A stretch of DNA of 64,000 bases, taken from AP-15 sp963735445. GTDB taxonomy: Bacteria; Pseudomonadota; Alphaproteobacteria; ATCC43930; CGMCC-115725. Below the pieces are notes generated by a model. It worked only from the letters and a program-made list of their open reading frames with translations. It searched no databases and was not told the origin of the DNA. This document shows, piece by piece, positions 1 to 8,021 of this stretch. A program made the position numbers and the translations under genes. The stretch's first letter is position 1, and every line of letters starts with the position of its first letter. The stretch lies in contig CAVTLC010000045.1 in NCBI GenBank assembly GCA_963735445.1, forward strand, positions 1 to 64,000, in the 5' to 3' direction.

Positions 1-756
1 GACTTTACCGCCGGCCGGCAGAACTTCACCAACGTTGGCAACGCGATACTCAATTCGCCCCTCGCGCGGGGCCGTGAGCGTGTTGTCGAGTATGTTTACA
101 CGGTAGAGCTCGACATCGTGGCTGGCGGCGTTGAGGGCAAACTCAGCGGTGCCAACTCGCTGTATGGCGGCGGATTGGGCCGCGGTTGCGCCGGCCAGTT
201 GCTGCCGTCGCTGGTCGAGCTGTTCTACTGTAGCAAAGCCCTTCGGCATCAATGCCGCGGTCCTGTCCAGCTCCTGCTTTGCAAAGGTAACCTGGGCTTG
301 CTGCTGCACGAGATTGGCTTTGGCCTCGTCGAGCGCGTGCTGCGCCGCGGCGACCAAAGCTTGGGATTTCTTTAGCGAAGCAGTTATATCGCTGGTATCC
401 ATCATTGCGACGACCTGCCCGGCCCTAACCATGTCGCCCTGATCGACGAACAACTGGGCGATGCGCCCGGCGAACTTGGTATCGGTGTCGATCGCGTCCG
501 CTTCGAGACGACCATTGCTCCAGGCAAAGCCGGGCGGCAGCCCTGTCTGGGTGTGCCGCCACCAATAAATCCCGCCGCCTCCGAGGGCGAGCAGCAGGAG
601 GGCCAGAACCGGCAACCGCCACCGGCGCCGTCGGAGCGGCCTCGTTGGCAACTGCGGTGGAACGACCGCCGGCAAACGGCTCGGCGCATTCGTTAGTGGC
701 GGGGCGATCCGATCGGCATCGGGACCCGCAGTAATTCCAGGCTTTTCGTCTGACAT
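1..756 (-). CDS. HlyD-family efflux adaptor (partial, runs off left edge)
   Basis: The open frame begins at ATG 756 (MSDEKPGITAG) and is still open at base 1, so about 252 N-terminal residues are seen. A cytoplasmic Pro/Arg-rich leader (to about residue 46) is followed by one membrane segment (LPVLALLLLALGGGGIYWW), then the lipoyl-like half motif (GRIAQLFVDQGDMVRAGQVV) and a long alpha-helical hairpin with AAAQHALDEAKANLVQQQAQ, the layout of periplasmic adaptor subunits (HlyD/EmrA/YbhG type) that join an inner-membrane pump to an outer-membrane channel. The second lipoyl half (TAPREGRIEYRVANVGEVL) is near the edge. A perfect FNR-type box lies about 40 bases upstream. The partner pump must lie left of the window. 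The family is clear; the substrate is unknown. Confidence 0.85.
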   Translation of the reverse strand, partial: MSDEKPGITAGPDADRIAPPLTNAPSRLPAVVPPQLPTRPLRRRRWRLPVLALLLLALGGGGIYWWRHTQTGLPPGFAWSNGRLEADAIDTDTKFAGRIAQLFVDQGDMVRAGQVVAMMDTSDITASLKKSQALVAAAQHALDEAKANLVQQQAQVTFAKQELDRTAALMPKGFATVEQLDQRRQQLAGATAAQSAAIQRVGTAEFALNAASHDVELYRVNILDNTLTAPREGRIEYRVANVGEVLPAGGKV

Positions 757-791
757 TGTGCAAGAGGTACAAGGTTAGAGCCGACCATTTG

Positions 792-805
792 TTGATTTGA
801 ATCAA
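792..805. promoter_or_regulatory. FNR/FixK-type box
   Basis: TTGAT-TTGA-ATCAA is a perfect match to the FNR/ANR/FixK consensus TTGAT-N4-ATCAA. Its centre is about 42 bases upstream of the adaptor start at 756, a position suited to control of that gene. Binding and direction of control are inferred. The site also lies just downstream of the universal stress protein scrap, whose family is often under FNR control, so the promoter may originally have served a larger divergent region. Confidence 0.6.
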
Positions 806-861
806 AAAATCGCGCTCTCCTTGCTGGCTCAAAACGAGATTTGCCCGGCGATGGCGTTGAT

Positions 862-987
862 CTGCGTCAATGCTGGGAATCCAGCTATCCCTTAATGGCG
901 ACCGTGCGAGGCCATGACGATAAGATCACAGCCTTCGACTTCGCAGTTTCTATGATTGCCCGATAGGGATGCTCATGCTCGACACGG
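862..987 (-). pseudogene. universal stress protein, C-terminal scrap
   Basis: Read on the minus strand from about 987, the frame gives VEHEHPYRAIIETAKS. After a one-base frame change it gives EGCDLIVMASHGRH, then a stop and GIAGIP. PYRAIIETA(K)xxGCDLIVMASHGRxG is the nucleotide-binding C-terminal signature of UspA-family proteins. Only about 40 residues survive, broken by a frame change and an in-frame stop, and the upstream side is joined directly to an IS1182 transposase fragment at about 985. The most likely history is disruption by the insertion sequence followed by decay. Confidence 0.6.
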
Positions 988-1390
988 ACCAGGTCACAGG
1001 TGACGCCGGCCGCTTGCGCTGCCTGACCTACGGCGCTGGCTACAATGTACAGATCGCCGTCGACGCCGAGCACCCTCTGATCGTCGCCCACGAGGTGACC
1101 AATCAGGGGTACGACCGCGACCAGCTTGCGCCCATGGCGTTCAAGGCACAGCAGGCCATGGGCTGCCAGCAGCTTACCGCCGTGGCCGACCGCGGCTACT
1201 TCAACGGCGACCAGGTGCTGTCCTGCGAAGGCACCGGCATCGCGCCGATCGTGCCCAAGACCCTGACGTCGAGCGGCGCCAAGCGCGGCTTCTTCACCCA
1301 GCAGGACTTCATCTACGACGCCCAGCACGATCATTACACCTGCCCGGCGGGCACAAAACTCACCAAAAGCCGGGTGCCGGGCGGATCACA
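985..1390 (+). mobile_element. IS1182-family transposase fragment
   Basis: The plus frame reads GYNVQIAVDAEHPLIVAHEV and later AVADRGYFNGDQV, ending in HDHYTCPAGTKL. These match the central catalytic region of the complete transposase at 11937-13361 (GYNAQVAVDAKHKLIVAQEV, AVADKGYYKGEDI, SDTYLCPGGQRL) but are clearly a different IS. Both ends are missing: about 135 of about 470 residues remain, with no terminal inverted repeats visible. After about 1385 the frame continues into unrelated sequence up to 1643. It is a dead remnant. Confidence 0.75.
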
Positions 1391-1739
1391 CCGAAGACTT
1401 CGATTTCTACCGCCACCTGAAGCGCCTGCTTCACCTGTCCGCTCAAACCCCGGTGGCACGCCGACCAAGCTGATCACGCCGTCCTGGGGGCAGCGGTACG
1501 GGCTGGCGTCATCGATGTGCAGCTGGAGCGGGGACGAAATGCCCAATACTGCGACGACCGTCGGTAACCCTGAGAGACATTCGTTAGGTGATTCGCGAAT
1601 GCGGCCTTCTTCTCGGGCGCCTCAGTTAACGGCATGGTGCTGAGTCCCGGAGGCACGTTCAGCATGGGTCTGATCGGCATCACGCGGAAGAAGTTGACCT
1701 TCCGCTTTTGAAGAAGCTGGCTTGAACCCGAAAAAAAGT
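1391..1739. other. no recognisable gene
   Basis: About 350 bases between the transposase remnant and the potassium channel. Short frames exist on both strands, but none resembles a protein I know. The interval probably holds scrambled mobile-element debris. Base composition falls towards AT near 1700, where the channel gene begins. Confidence 0.4.
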
Positions 1740-2417
1740 ATGGAAACAGACAAAGATCTAGCCGAAATTGTAGTCGGACATGGCCCATGTTCTCATCTTC
1801 TAGGGTCATTATTCTCACTATTGTTGATTTACCCCTACTGCATAGACGCGGGCCCGATTGGCAAACTTATCCTGTCTATTATATTATCAATGATATTGAT
1901 TACAGGATCCTACGCGACTGGCCACAATCAGCGTTCCCTCGTTTTTGGAGTTGCTTTGGCGATTGTCGCCATCGTCCTTCACTGGCTATACCTTGTCGAC
2001 AAGTATCCAACAATGTTTCTAATTTTATCCTTTATCTATATAATATTCCTAATTTATACAATCGGAGCGGTACTCCATTATCTTTTGGTCAAGGGTCCGG
2101 TCACCGCCGATAAGTTACACGGTGCTCTTGCTGGCTTCATAATGCTAGCGCTTCTCTGGGCCTTTCTATATACACTTCTCGAATATATTTTCCCTCATTC
2201 TTTTAGTCTTAGCAATAGCAACACTGACAACGACAATTTATTCTATGTACTTTTATATTTTAGCTTTACGACGCTAACGTCAGTGGGCTATGGCGATATT
2301 ACGCCGATCACGCATCAGGCTAGATCACTGGTGATCATCGAACAGTTGATCGGTGTGTTTTTCGTCGCCGTTCTAATTGCGCGACTTGCCGGGCTGTACC
2401 CTCCGCGCACGGAATGA
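1740..2417 (+). CDS. two-pore-type potassium channel family protein
   Basis: About 225 residues with several hydrophobic segments and a C-terminal pore module: a membrane helix, then the pore loop FTTLTSVGYGDITP, then a last helix (SLVIIEQLIGVFFVAVLIARLAG). TSVGYGD is the K+ selectivity filter, so a K+-selective inner-membrane channel of the Ion_trans_2 class is well supported. No RCK/TrkA-N regulatory domain follows. ATG 1740 is preferred; an in-frame TTG at 1722 would add six residues, and neither has a good Shine-Dalgarno. The gene is visibly richer in A/T (many ATT, ATA and TTA codons) than its neighbours, which suggests acquisition from a lower-GC source. Confidence 0.85.
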   Translation: METDKDLAEIVVGHGPCSHLLGSLFSLLLIYPYCIDAGPIGKLILSIILSMILITGSYATGHNQRSLVFGVALAIVAIVLHWLYLVDKYPTMFLILSFIYIIFLIYTIGAVLHYLLVKGPVTADKLHGALAGFIMLALLWAFLYTLLEYIFPHSFSLSNSNTDNDNLFYVLLYFSFTTLTSVGYGDITPITHQARSLVIIEQLIGVFFVAVLIARLAGLYPPRTE

Positions 2418-2455
2418 CCGTTCAAATGGGCATGTTCGAGGTCAAGGGGTCAGAT

Positions 2456-2641
2456 TTAGGGGTTGCAGGCCATGTAGTCGGCCAGCGAGAAGGTGTGCAC
2501 CGTGACCTCGGGATGTGCATGCGTGCCCAGGATCGAGACGCCCTCGACGCAGATCGTGCGGTCACACAAGGCCGCGCCTTCCGCCGAGCAGGCGACGATG
2601 CCGATATGTCGAGGTGTCATGACTGTGTCCGGTGTGCTCAC
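2456..2641 (-). pseudogene. aspartate/glutamate racemase-like N-terminal fragment
   Basis: The 61 residues contain TPRHIGIVACSAEGAALCDR and then the surrounding HAHPEVTVHTFSLADYMAC. HIGIV.CSAEGAALCYRTI and HPEVT.H..SLADY are typical of the first about 60 residues of Asp/Glu racemase (murI/hydantoin racemase fold) proteins; the Cys in the ACSAEG motif would be the first catalytic cysteine. The frame ends abruptly (ACNP-stop) where the sequence becomes unrelated, so about three quarters of the enzyme is missing. Inactive as an enzyme. Confidence 0.6.
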
Positions 2642-2700
2642 GATAAGTGTCGAGCTTGCCGATTATTGTACGCCTCAGCGCCGGCTGCAAACGGGAGGCA

Positions 2701-2940
2701 ATGGAAAACGCTTCGAAACGGCTTGCCGACCAACGCGAGACCGGCCGCGACAAAATCTTGCACGACGTCGCGCTGCAACGCACCCCTGGGGAGGCGGCTC
2801 GGTACGACCTCGAATTGCTCGCCTGGGCCGACGGCGCGTTCTATCACGTATGGCGTCTTGCCGAATCGTTGAGGATTGCCTCCGACCGCAGGCGCACGCG
2901 TGCGGACAATCAAAGTCTCGCGAGGGAGGACGATCGATGA
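2701..2940 (+). CDS. small protein overlapping the ppk2 start
   Basis: An open frame of 79 residues (MENASKRLADQRETGRDK...) that ends in TGA overlapping the ATG of the polyphosphate kinase by the ATGA pattern, which suggests translational coupling. It is charged and largely helical with no membrane segment or known motif (AWADGAFYHVWRLAESLRI is the only hydrophobic stretch). I do not recognise it. It could be a genuine small companion gene or a chance frame in high-GC DNA. The 4-base overlap is the main argument for it. Confidence 0.35.
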   Translation: MENASKRLADQRETGRDKILHDVALQRTPGEAARYDLELLAWADGAFYHVWRLAESLRIASDRRRTRADNQSLAREDDR

Positions 2941-3710
2941 AGCGCAAGGAATACGAGAGGGAGCTGCGCAAGCTCCAGGTGGAGCTTTGCGCGTTGCAGG
3001 ACTGGGTCAAGCATGAGGGTCTGCGCGTGGTCGTGGTCTTTGAAGGCCGCGACGCGGCAGGCAAAGGCGGGACGATCAAGGCCATCACCGAGCGGGTCAG
3101 CCCGCGTGTTTTCCGCGTGATGGCGCTGCCGGCGCCGTCCGACAGAGAAAAGGGGCAATTGTATCTGCAGCGCTACGTCACGCACCTTCCGACGGCGGGC
3201 GAGATCGTGATCTTTGACCGCAGCTGGTACAATCGCGCCGGCGTCGAGCACGTGATGGGCTTCTGCACCGAGGAGCAACACCGCCGCTTCCTGCAGGTCT
3301 GTCCCGAGTTCGAGTTGTTCATCGTGGATGGCGGCATACAGCTGATCAAATACTGGCTGGAGGTCGGCGACGAGGAGCAGAAGCGGCGTTTTGAGGCGCG
3401 CATCAATGATCCGCTGCGCCAGTGGAAGCTGAGCCCAACGGATCTTTGCTCGCGAAGCCGATGGTTCGAGTATTCGCGAGCGCGCGACACGATGTTCGAG
3501 GCGACCAACACAAAGTTCGCACCTTGGTATATCGTCCGCTCGGACGACAAGCGGCGAGCGCGCCTCAATTGCATTCGCCACCTGCTGAGCCTCATTCCCT
3601 ACGAAAAGCTGCCTCAGAATAAGGCGAAGCTCCCCGAGCGTTCGATGGACGACGCGTACGATGACTTGGCGTCGCTCAAGGGCCTGCAGTTTGTTGCGGA
3701 GAGCTGGTGA
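2937..3710 (+). CDS. ppk2: polyphosphate kinase 2 family protein
   Basis: 257 residues from ATG 2937, which has a strong GGGAGG site 7-8 bases upstream. PPK2 enzymes transfer phosphate between polyphosphate and nucleoside diphosphates in the cytoplasm. The single P-loop kinase domain shows Walker A GRDAAGKGG (residues 37-45), the Walker B/base region FDRSWYNRAGVE (93-104), a lid-like Arg-rich segment and the C-terminal SRARDTMFEAT motif. The length fits one-domain class I PPK2. It is followed after 30 bases by a cation-pumping ATPase and preceded by a coupled small ORF. Intact; whether it prefers ADP or GDP cannot be told. Confidence 0.93.
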   Translation: MKRKEYERELRKLQVELCALQDWVKHEGLRVVVVFEGRDAAGKGGTIKAITERVSPRVFRVMALPAPSDREKGQLYLQRYVTHLPTAGEIVIFDRSWYNRAGVEHVMGFCTEEQHRRFLQVCPEFELFIVDGGIQLIKYWLEVGDEEQKRRFEARINDPLRQWKLSPTDLCSRSRWFEYSRARDTMFEATNTKFAPWYIVRSDDKRRARLNCIRHLLSLIPYEKLPQNKAKLPERSMDDAYDDLASLKGLQFVAESW

Positions 3711-3740
3711 GGCCGGGGCGAAAGCAAGGGAGGACGCATT

Positions 3741-6490
3741 ATGTCTGAGGCCGTGCGCGCCAATCCCAGCCGCGAAGCCGTCGCCTGGCACGCGGCCTCG
3801 GCGGATCGGGTCGTCGATCTGCTGAAAACAGATCCGGCCACGGGATTGGATGCGGCAGAGGCGTCTCGGCGCCTTTCTCAATACGGTCCGAACCGCCTGC
3901 CGGAGGGGAAACAGCGGGGGCCGCTGATCCGCTTCCTCGCCCAGTTGAACAATATCCTGGTTTACGTCCTGCTCGGGGCCGGTTTTGTGAAGCTGATGGT
4001 CGGTCTGTGGCTCGACGCCGGGGTCATCCTGGGAGTGGTGATCATCAACGCTCTGCTTGGGTTTCTCCAGGAAGGCAAAGCGGAAAAGGCGCTGGATTCG
4101 ATCCGCAACATGCTGTCCGCCGAGGCCCGGACCATACGCGACCTCGAGACGCGCCTGATCCCGGCTGAAGAACTCGTGCCGGGCGACGTCGTGCTGCTGG
4201 AATCCGGCGACCGCATCCCGGCCGACCTTCGCCTCGTCGATGTCAAGAGCCTGCGGACCGAAGAGGCGGCGCTGACCGGCGAGTCGGTGCCGATCGACAA
4301 GACGACCGACGCCGTGCCGGAGAAGGCGACGGTGGGAGATCGCGAAGGCATGGCCTTCTCGGGAACCTTGGTGTCGTCCGGGCGCGGGACAGGGGTGGTC
4401 GTCGCCACCGGGAGCGACACCGAACTGGGGCGCATCAACCAGCTGATGGGTGCGGTAAGCGCGCTCGACACGCCGCTGCTGCGCCAGATCAAGAAATTCG
4501 GATATGCGATTACTGCCGTGATCGCCGTGGTCGCAGTGATCGTATTCGCCTACGGCCGCTGGGTTCGCGGTATGGATTTCGTCGCCATCTTTCAGGCGGT
4601 AGTCAGCATCGCCGTGTCGGTTATCCCCGAAGGCCTGCCGGCGCTGATCACCGTCACCCTGGCAATCGGCGTGCAGCGCATGGCCCAGCGCAACGCCATT
4701 ATCCGTCGGCTGCCAGCCGTCGAAACCTTGGGCTCGGTCTCGCGGATTTGCTCCGACAAGACCGGAACCTTAACCTTGATGGAGATGATGGTGGTGTCCG
4801 CCGTCACCGCCAATGCGGCCTACAAAGTCACCGGCCAGGGCTACGCACCCGAAGGCGAGGTGCTGAAAGATGGGGCGCCGGCAGGCGAGGACCCGGTTCT
4901 CGGGCTGATGGGGCGCGTCTCGATGCTCTGTAACGATGCAGAAATTTATCAGGAGGAAAGCGCCTGGAAAGTGGAAGGCGACCCTACCGAGGGGGCTCTC
5001 TACCCGTTCGGCAACAAGCTCGGCCTCGAACGGCAAGCCGAGCAAACCGCCTATCCCCGGATCGAGGCGATCCCGTTCGAATCGGAACACCGGTTCATGG
5101 CGACACTGCACAAAGGCGCTGCCGGCAAGCAGTTTTTGCTGGTCAAGGGCGCTCCTGAGGTCATCCTCGAGCATTGCGACCGGCAGGAGGTGCTCGGCAG
5201 CAGGCCGCACCCATCGACCGCGACCATTTCGAGATGCTTCGGACCAATTGGCGGCGCAGGGTGAGCGCGTACTGGCTTTTGCATGGCTCGAAGATCCGGG
5301 TGTCGATGCCGGAAACCTCGGTCCGGCAGACCTTCCGAAGAACCTGGTTTTGCTCGGCCTAATCGGGTTGCTCGATCCGCCGCGGACGGAGGCGATCGAC
5401 GGCCGTGGGTGAATGCCATGCCGGCGGCATCCGCGTCACGATGATCACCGGCGATCATAAGATCACTGCGGCCGCGATCGCCAAGATGCTCGGGATCGGT
5501 GACGGCAAGACGGCTATCACCGGGGCGGAAATCGCGGAGATGGACACCGCGACACTGCAAGAGCGGGTTCGTGACGTCGACGTCTTCGCACGCGCCAGCC
5601 CGGAGCATAAACTCCGCCTCGTCAAAGCGATCCAAGCGAACAAGCAGATCGTGGCGATGACCGGCGACGGGGTGAACGATGCGCCGTCCCTCAAGAAAGC
5701 CGATGTCGGCGTGGCGATGGGTATCAAGGGCACCGAGGTCACCAAGGAGGCGGCCGAGATGGTGCTGGCGGACGACAACTTCGCCTCGATCACCGCCGCG
5801 GTCAAAGAAGGGCGCACGGTCTATAATAACATCGAGAAGGCAATGCTCTTCATGCTGCCGACCAACGTCGCCCAGGCGCTCGTGATCATGGTGGCGATTT
5901 TCTTCGGCTTTACCGCGCCGATCACCGCGCCGCAGATCCTCTGGGTTAACATGGTGACGTCGGTGGCACTTGGGCTCGTAATCTCCTTCGAACCGCACGA
6001 GCTCGACGTCATGCAGCGGCTCCCTCGCGCGGTCGACCGTCCGATTGTGGACGCGTTCGGAGTATGGCGGGTCGTCTTCGTTGGGCTGGTGCTGCTCGCA
6101 CTTACCTCATGGGCATTCTTCTGGATGAAGTCGAAGGATGCGTCCGACGAACTTGCCCGCACAGTCGCCGTGAACGCGCTCGTGATCGGGCAAATCTTCT
6201 ATCTGCTCAACAGCCGCTACAAGCTGGACTCGTCCTTGTCGCTAAGGGCGCATCTCGGCAATAAGTATCTGGCGATGGGGGTTGGTGCCGTCGTGCTCTT
6301 GCAACTCTTGTTCACCTATACACTGCCGTTCCAGGAGCTCTTCGAGACCTCGGCAGTTCCGCTGTGGGTTTGGCCATGGCTGTTCGCAGCTGGTCTCGTG
6401 TTCTTCCTGGTCGTGGAGGCAGAGAAGCTGATTATTCGCACGGCGCGTCCCGCGCCTGGCGCCTCGGTTCTGAGAGAAAGCGCAGCTTGA
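3741..6490 (+). pseudogene. P-type cation-transporting ATPase (three frame changes)
   Basis: A type II (Ca2+/Mg2+/Na+-like) P-type ATPase of about 915 residues if repaired. Seen in order: N-terminal cation-ATPase domain, TGES in the actuator domain (about residue 182), the membrane motif PEGLPALITVTLAIGVQRMA, phosphorylation Asp339 in DKTGTLT, TGDGVNDAPSLKKADVG in the hinge, and a C-terminal six-helix block. The start at ATG 3741 has a GGGAGGA site. The frame changes near 5195 (between EVLG and RQQAAPID), near 5240 (between DRDHFE and ASDQLAAQ) and near 5400 (ATCGACGGCCGTG, one extra G). All lie in the nucleotide-binding/P domain, and everything else is conserved. Either a very recent pseudogene or sequencing indels. 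The transported ion is not decidable. Confidence 0.85.
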
Positions 6491-6600
6491 ACTAGAAGCC
6501 AACAACCAGGGTGCCGCCGCGCTGTGGAAGCGATCTGACCGATGCTGCAAGGGCGATCATCGTGCCATCGCTGCTGCGGCCGAAGACGGCTGACCGGCTA

Positions 6601-6960
6601 TGGCCACGGCCACGAACGATGAGGCGGAGCTTCGTGAACTGATCGCCCGATGGACGAAGGCGGCGCGACGAAGATTCAGATAGAATTCGTGCAGACCATG
6701 ACCCCGATGTATTGGGGTTTGATGTGCCGCCGCCGCTCTTATCGCGCGGGTTGGACGCCTATATGGCAACGTGGCAGACGTTCTTCGCGTGGCAAACGAG
6801 CCGGTCGAATTCGATTTTCGCGACGTGGCCATAACTGCGGGCAACAACGGCGTTCGCGACCGCCCTTGGTCGCTGCGGCGACCTCAGTGGCGGCAGGAAG
6901 GCTCAACTCGACTTTCGGCCGCCAGTAAACGTCGGAACACGGAGGGAACAGGGTGCCGCG
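6601..6960 (+). pseudogene. SnoaL-like/NTF2-fold protein, decayed
   Basis: Reading with two frame changes gives MATATNDEAELRELIARW, then DEDSDRIRADHDPDVLGFDV and PPPLLSRGLDAYMATWQTFF, then EPVEFDFRDVAITAGNN and finally AFATALGRCGDLSGG. This is the standard order of a SnoaL-like (ketosteroid-isomerase fold) protein of about 130-150 residues: N-terminal helix, FDVPPPL turn, W..F segment and the final beta sheets. The frame is lost near 6665 and twice near 6790-6850, and no final conserved strand is found. No single open frame covers it. A small-molecule binding or isomerase role was likely; now broken. Confidence 0.6.
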
Positions 6961-7251
6961 GATCTTAACCGCCTAGCACGTGGGCCAACGATTGCGGCCG
7001 GGCCCACCTTTGTTGACCAACGGAGCGGTGTCGGCAGACGCCCGAGCCGGCCGCCGCGGTCGCCGCGGCGGCAGTTCAGGGAGTTCGCTCGCGTTGTAGC
7101 GCCGCCCACACTGCGTCCGGCCTCCGCCTCTTTCGAACATAGTCGCCGCGGTTTCGCTCCCTACCGGAGAGCCCAGCCGCCCCGCTGAAGGTTATTTTTG
7201 CTCCCGCGCCGAGACGAGCGGCAAATCTCGGACCCATGTTAAGCTGCCCCA

Positions 7252-7983
7252 ATGTCGTTCGTCGAAGCCAAGTCAAATCACCCGCTACTAATCCTGCTCG
7301 GTTTGATGGCGGCATCGCTCCTCGGATTGCTGCTGGTCCCCGCGATACCCCAGGATCAGGCCTATCATCAGTTCGCCGACCAGCGAACCCTGCTCGGCAT
7401 CCCAAACTTTTGGAACGTCGTTTCAAATATTCCCTTCGTAGTGGTGGGCGTCGTCGGACTCACGCAATTTCGCGACAACCCGGCGACGATCATCCTATTT
7501 CTGGGATTTTTTCTGACCGGGATCGGCTCATCCTATTACCACTGGGATCCCAATGATAGCACGCTGTTCTGGGACCGTCTGCCGATGACCATCAGCTTTG
7601 CGGCAATCTTCGCCCTCGTAGTCAAGGAGCGCATTAGCGCAAGGGCGGGGACGATTTTGCTGTGGCCAATGCTTGCGATCGGCGTATCGAGCCTGCCATT
7701 GTGGCGTTGGACGGACGATTTACGGCTCTATTTCTGGGCACAATTTTTTCCTGGTGCGGCGCTGCTAGTCCTGTTCCTCCTCTATCCGCCAAAGTACACT
7801 CTCAGCCACTATTGGATTATTGCTGCCGCATTGTATGCGTTCGCCAAGCTGTTCGAATTCGCCGACCAGACGATTTACTCCATCGGACAAGTTTTGAGCG
7901 GGCATACCCTCAAGCACTTGGCTGCGGCGGCCGCCTGCTTCGTCGTCCTGCGATATTTCCAGCTGCGTCGGCCGATCGTGTAA
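7252..7983 (+). CDS. ceramidase-like integral membrane protein
   Basis: 243 residues with about seven hydrophobic segments. It carries the alkaline ceramidase/CREST hallmark order: FWNVVSNIPF in the first third, then GIGSSYYHWDPND followed by LFWDRLPMTI, and near the C-terminus GHTLKHLAAA. The conserved Ser/His/Asp and C-terminal His pair are the expected zinc-site residues of this hydrolase superfamily. The family hydrolyses lipid amides in eukaryotes; bacterial members are mostly uncharacterised, so the substrate is left open. A plain ATG follows a weak ribosome site. Transcribed towards the convergent lipoprotein gene with 38 bases between the stops. Confidence 0.85.
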   Translation: MSFVEAKSNHPLLILLGLMAASLLGLLLVPAIPQDQAYHQFADQRTLLGIPNFWNVVSNIPFVVVGVVGLTQFRDNPATIILFLGFFLTGIGSSYYHWDPNDSTLFWDRLPMTISFAAIFALVVKERISARAGTILLWPMLAIGVSSLPLWRWTDDLRLYFWAQFFPGAALLVLFLLYPPKYTLSHYWIIAAALYAFAKLFEFADQTIYSIGQVLSGHTLKHLAAAAACFVVLRYFQLRRPIV

Positions 7984-8021
7984 AGGCAAAATCGCGCGGT
8001 CGCCGTGCCGCGCGGTCCGAG

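Noticed and set aside
1391..1643. Continuation of the IS1182 frame treated as part of a transposase
   Set aside because: After TCPAGTKL the residues (SRVPGGSHRRLRF...) no longer match the family; likely a junction with other debris.
2910..3881. Long minus-strand open frame opposite ppk2 and the start of the ATPase
   Set aside because: Shadow of the plus-strand genes in high-GC codon phase; Arg/Ala-rich with no motif, while ppk2 is clearly real.
5051..5998. Minus-strand frame of 315 codons inside the P-type ATPase
   Set aside because: Opposite-strand shadow of a conserved ATPase; no protein-like pattern.
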